A stretch of 9,219 bases of DNA, taken from NCBI GenBank assembly GCA_009925965.1, contig RFPW01000074.1:1-9219 (forward strand), given 5' to 3'. This stretch comes from Betaproteobacteria bacterium (GTDB lineage: Bacteria; Pseudomonadota; Gammaproteobacteria; Burkholderiales; Burkholderiaceae_E). The notes beneath the pieces were generated by a model that was not told where the DNA came from, did no database searches, and was given only the letters and a program-made list of their open reading frames with translations. A program made the position numbers and the translations under genes. Within the stretch, counting starts at the first letter, position 1. Each line of letters begins with the position of its first letter. Below, in pieces: positions 7,044-9,219 of this stretch.

Positions 7044-7442
7044 ATGGATGATGATTTAAAACTAATTGTCGAGGGCGTGGAGCGACTGCTGGGACTTACC
7101 CGCCGTCTCTCACATGAAAACAGCGCTCTGCGCGATCGTCTTGCGCAGGTGCAGGCCCGATGTGACGAGGCGCAGACCCGGGTGATTGAGGCCCAGGTCC
7201 GTGCCGAAGAGGCCCGAGCACTCGCCAACGAGACGCAATCGCACATCGACCGGCTCAAGCGTCGTTCGGCCGAAGCGCGCGCCCGGGTGGAGGCTGCGCT
7301 CGAGCGCTTGCCCAGCCTGAGTGAACTGGCCGTCAGTCCCGAAGACGACGAACCGATCCAGAATTCAGGCTCAGGCGCGACGGATGCGCCAACCGGGCTG
7401 CATTCCGTGACGTCTTCCGATTTCACCAACCCCCCGCTGTAA
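7044..7442 (+). CDS. Short coiled-coil protein upstream of zapA (ZapB-like position)
   Basis: The 132-residue cytoplasmic protein has no signal peptide or membrane span. Residues 1 to about 90 are predicted coiled coil: a regular spacing of Leu/Val/Ala with Arg, Glu and Gln, beginning LKLIVEGVERLLGLTRRLSHEN and continuing through Ala/Arg/Glu-rich heptads to RVEAALERLPSL. Residues 93-132 are a Ser/Thr/Asp/Pro-rich tail, probably disordered. Small coiled-coil proteins next to zapA are common in proteobacteria and are often compared with ZapB or placed in small uncharacterised families, so a role at the division ring with ZapA is plausible, but this is from position and shape only. It is longer than typical ZapB (about 80 residues) because of the tail. 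The ATG has no SD, in keeping with the near-leaderless promoter just upstream. zapA starts 16 bases after its stop, so the two are probably one operon. Confidence 0.85.
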   Translation: MDDDLKLIVEGVERLLGLTRRLSHENSALRDRLAQVQARCDEAQTRVIEAQVRAEEARALANETQSHIDRLKRRSAEARARVEAALERLPSLSELAVSPEDDEPIQNSGSGATDAPTGLHSVTSSDFTNPPL

Positions 7443-7458
7443 CTGAGGCTCGATCGAG

Positions 7459-7770
7459 ATGGAACCCGTCGACGTCCGTATCCTCGACCGCGACTTCCGG
7501 ATAGCAGTCTCCGCGGAAGAAAAAACTTCATTGCTGGCCGCCGTCAGTGAGGTCGATGTCCGGATGCGTCAAATCCGCGAAGCGGGGCGGGCAACATCAC
7601 TCGACCGGATTGCCGTCATGGCCGCGATTCAGCTTGCCCATGAATTGATTGCCCGGCGCACTGAACAAGCTCCAGTCCTCAGCCCAGACGAAATCTCCCT
7701 GCGTCTTCGCGCCCGTCGACTCTCGGCAGAAATCGAAACCGAGATCACCCGACAGGAAGCGCTGTCCTAG
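7459..7770 (+). CDS. zapA: Cell division protein ZapA
   Basis: ZapA binds FtsZ in the cytoplasm and promotes bundling of its filaments at the division ring. The protein has 103 residues, the usual size. The N-terminal globular part shows the family pattern: PVDVRILDRDFRIAVSAEEK, then LLAAVSEVDVRMRQIREAGR, then the hallmark DRIAVMAAIQLAHELI (about residues 49-64). The rest is a charged helix that would form the dimer/tetramer coiled coil. A TGAGG sequence (7444-7448) lies 10 bases before the ATG. It follows the coiled-coil gene by 16 bases and is followed after 27 bases by the 6S RNA gene, an arrangement known in many proteobacteria. The promoter of 6S RNA overlaps the last codons of this gene. 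Confidence 0.95.
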   Translation: MEPVDVRILDRDFRIAVSAEEKTSLLAAVSEVDVRMRQIREAGRATSLDRIAVMAAIQLAHELIARRTEQAPVLSPDEISLRLRARRLSAEIETEITRQEALS

Positions 7771-7791
7771 AAACCCAGGCTCGGATACACT
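7762..7791 (+). promoter_or_regulatory. Probable promoter of 6S RNA
   Basis: CTGTCC (7762-7767) and TACACT (7786-7791), separated by 18 bases, would start transcription about 7 bases later at 7798, which is exactly where the closing stem of 6S RNA begins. The -35 matches only three of six consensus bases and overlaps the end of zapA; the -10 is moderate. Support comes mainly from its position. Confidence 0.5.
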
Positions 7792-7797
7792 GAGGAT

Positions 7798-7979
7798 CTG
7801 TCCTGCGGTGCTCGTCAAGGCCATACACTCCTTGAACCAATAGATCGCCCCCAGGCTGCGGCATTCATTCAACCACTGTTGTGATCGTCCCTCTGTCGGA
7901 TGAACCTGATGTGGAAGAAGCTGTGGCCGACCTGAACCTCCAGGTTCGGGATGCCGGCCTGACGGCACCCGCGGGACAG
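7798..7979 (+). ncRNA. ssrS: 6S RNA
   Basis: 6S RNA binds the sigma-70 form of RNA polymerase and lowers its activity in stationary phase by imitating an open promoter. No protein-coding frame of quality covers this stretch. The two ends pair over about 24 bases: 7798-7822 (starting CTGTCCTGCGG) with 7956-7979 (ending CGCGGGACAG), with small bulges. Inside, CTTGAACC (7831-7838) pairs with GGTTCGGG (7943-7950), and TTCATTC (7864-7870) with GGATGAA (7898-7904). The less paired stretch between these helices is where the central bubble should be. The result is one long, interrupted rod of about 182 bases, the standard size and shape. The place directly after zapA is the classical location of ssrS. 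Ends are estimated from the stem, not from data. Confidence 0.88.
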
Positions 7980-7996
7980 ACCCACCGTCGACACCC

Positions 7997-8467
7997 ATGA
8001 ATTACTGGTTAATGAAAAGCGAGCCCGAAGAGTGCTCGGTCGACGACGTGATCGCAATGCCCAACGCGACAGTGGCGTGGTTTGGTGTCCGAAATTACCT
8101 CGCTCGCAATTTCATGCGGGACCAGATGCGTCTGGGTGATGGCGTTTTGTTTTATCACTCTTCGTGTGCTCAACCCGGTGTCGTTGGCTTGGCCGAAGTC
8201 GCATCAACGCCCTACCCCGATGCGACCCAATTCGATGCCGATTCGAAGTACTTTGATCCGAAGGCGTCGCCCGAAGCGCCGAGATGGCAACTGGTCGATG
8301 TCCGCGTGACCCGAAAAACCCGGACCTTGGGCCTGGCGGAACTTCGCGCCCATGTCGATCTCACGGAGATGGTCCTGCTGCGGCGCGGCAACCGACTCTC
8401 GATTACCCCGATCACCGCTCCAGAATGGAACACGATTTTGGGTCTGCTGGCCGAGTCGTCGAACTGA
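7997..8467 (+). CDS. EVE-domain protein
   Basis: The 156-residue cytoplasmic protein consists of a single EVE domain (PUA-like fold). Members are thought to bind modified bases in DNA or RNA; the exact role of this stand-alone housekeeping form is not known. Family marks are the start MNYWLMKSEPEECSVDDV, then WFGVRNYLARNFMRDQMRLGDGVLFYHSSC (residues 29-57), GVVGLAEV (61-68), the PYPDATQFD...SKYFDPKASPEAPRWQLVDVRV part (72-104), and the C-terminal RGNRLSITPITAPEWNTIL. This is the full length for the family. The ATG at 7997 is the only sensible start, as no other start codon lies in frame nearby. It has no SD, and it lies 17 bases after the predicted end of 6S RNA, so it may be read from a transcript that begins at the 6S or zapA promoter. 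A TauE/SafE gene follows after 24 bases. Confidence 0.93.
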   Translation: MNYWLMKSEPEECSVDDVIAMPNATVAWFGVRNYLARNFMRDQMRLGDGVLFYHSSCAQPGVVGLAEVASTPYPDATQFDADSKYFDPKASPEAPRWQLVDVRVTRKTRTLGLAELRAHVDLTEMVLLRRGNRLSITPITAPEWNTILGLLAESSN

Positions 8468-8491
8468 AGCCTGCCCCCACTGGAGAACGCC

Positions 8492-9219
8492 TTGTTTGGA
8501 ATAGACCCCCTGCTGATCGCGGGGCTGGTGGTGCTTGGAGCGTTTACGGGTTTCGCGGCGGGCCTTTTAGGTGTTGGCGGGGGCATGATGATGGTGCCGT
8601 TCATTACGATGATATTGACCCAACAGACGTTCCCCACCGATCAGATCGTCAAGGTCGCTGTAGCCACCTCGTTGGCCTCTATCCTGTTTACCTCGATCGC
8701 CAGCGTGCGGGCGCACCACCAGCGTGGCGCCGTCCGGTGGGACATCGTGCGCATGGTAGCCCCAGGGATCATCGTCGGTTCCGTGCTGGGCGCGCAGTTC
8801 GCCGCGCAACTTAAAGGCGCTTTGCTTGCGGCCCTGTTCGCTGGATTCGTCGGGTTTTCTGCGACTCAGATGTTGACGGGCAAAAAACCTTCGCCCTCGA
8901 GAACAATGCCTGGGCCAGGCGGCAGTGCTGCCGCGGGGGGATTTGTCGGTTTTCTTTCAGCGATTGTTGGCGCCGGGGGGGGATTCATTTCGATACCCCT
9001 CATGACCCTGTGCAATGTGCCGATCCATCAGGCTGTCGCGACCAGCGCCGCTTTGGGCTTTCCGATTGCTATGGCCGGAACGATTGGTTATGTCATCGCG
9101 GGATGGCACCAGGCACTCCCCCTCGCCGTGGGCTACGTCTGGGTGCCAGCCTTGGCAGCAGTCAGCTGCGCCAGCGTATTAACGGCACCACTCGGTGCAC
9201 GGGTAGCGCATGCGCTACC
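8492..9219 (+). CDS. TauE/SafE family permease (partial, runs off right edge)
   Basis: This inner-membrane protein belongs to the TauE/SafE family, proposed to export sulfite, sulfoacetate or similar anions; the substrate here is unknown. 242 residues are visible, and the family is usually about 250-270, so perhaps 10-30 are missing. The two repeat halves each show the family glycine motif: GLLGVGGGMMMVPF (residues 24-37) and AIVGAGGGFISIPLM (157-171). They are followed by KVAVATSLASILFTSIASVRAHH (54-76) and HQAVATSAALGFPIAMAG (179-196), the paired helix motifs. The start is a TTG at 8492, with GGAGA (8482-8486) 5 bases before it; between the EVE stop and this TTG there is no ATG or GTG in frame, and starting at the next ATG (residue 32) would cut the first helix. 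The close spacing suggests cotranscription with the EVE gene. Confidence 0.92.
   Translation, partial: MFGIDPLLIAGLVVLGAFTGFAAGLLGVGGGMMMVPFITMILTQQTFPTDQIVKVAVATSLASILFTSIASVRAHHQRGAVRWDIVRMVAPGIIVGSVLGAQFAAQLKGALLAALFAGFVGFSATQMLTGKKPSPSRTMPGPGGSAAAGGFVGFLSAIVGAGGGFISIPLMTLCNVPIHQAVATSAALGFPIAMAGTIGYVIAGWHQALPLAVGYVWVPALAAVSCASVLTAPLGARVAHAL

Noticed and set aside
7597..7998. Minus-strand open frame (133 codons) across zapA and the 6S RNA region
   Set aside because: It covers the end of zapA and the whole 6S RNA; pairing of the RNA ends and the position after zapA explain the sequence better.

Overview
The window looks like a chromosomal segment of a high-GC betaproteobacterium, most likely of the order Burkholderiales. 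This rests on the codon bias, the protein families, and the order coiled-coil gene, zapA, 6S RNA, EVE-domain gene, TauE/SafE gene. That order is one I recall from Burkholderiales genomes; I could not search for it. No mobile element, CRISPR array, tRNA, rRNA or phage gene is visible.

The left half (1-4578, minus strand) is a cobalamin uptake operon. Reading in its own direction, it begins with a well-formed cobalamin riboswitch (4568 to 4351) and an intrinsic terminator (4342 to 4308). These are followed by btuB (outer-membrane TonB-dependent receptor), a btuF-like periplasmic cobalamin-binding protein, a btuC-like FecCD permease, and the start of an unidentified protein that runs off the left edge. 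The last three genes are tightly coupled: btuF and btuC share one base (TGATG), and btuC and the next gene overlap as ATGA. The expected ATPase (btuD) is not seen. The partial gene in its place starts with a low-complexity segment unlike an ABC ATPase.

The centre (4579-6960, minus strand) is a three-domain DsbD/ScsB-type thiol:disulfide reductase. It carries electrons from the cytoplasm across the inner membrane to periplasmic partners. Its stop codon lies only 10 bases before the riboswitch P1 stem, so the conditional terminator of the B12 operon may also end dsbD transcripts.

The right part (7044-9219, plus strand) is divergent from dsbD. It has a short coiled-coil protein next to zapA (cell division), a 6S RNA gene (about 7798-7979) recognised from its long closing stem and internal helices, an EVE-domain protein, and a TauE/SafE permease that runs off the right edge. 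The 84-base divergent intergenic region contains a good promoter for the coiled-coil gene, placed so that the mRNA would be almost leaderless.

I found no convincing new multi-gene system. The points most worth checking are the unidentified partial gene coupled to btuC, the riboswitch packed against the dsbD stop codon, the near-leaderless promoter, and the lack of a ribosome binding site on the EVE gene just after 6S RNA.
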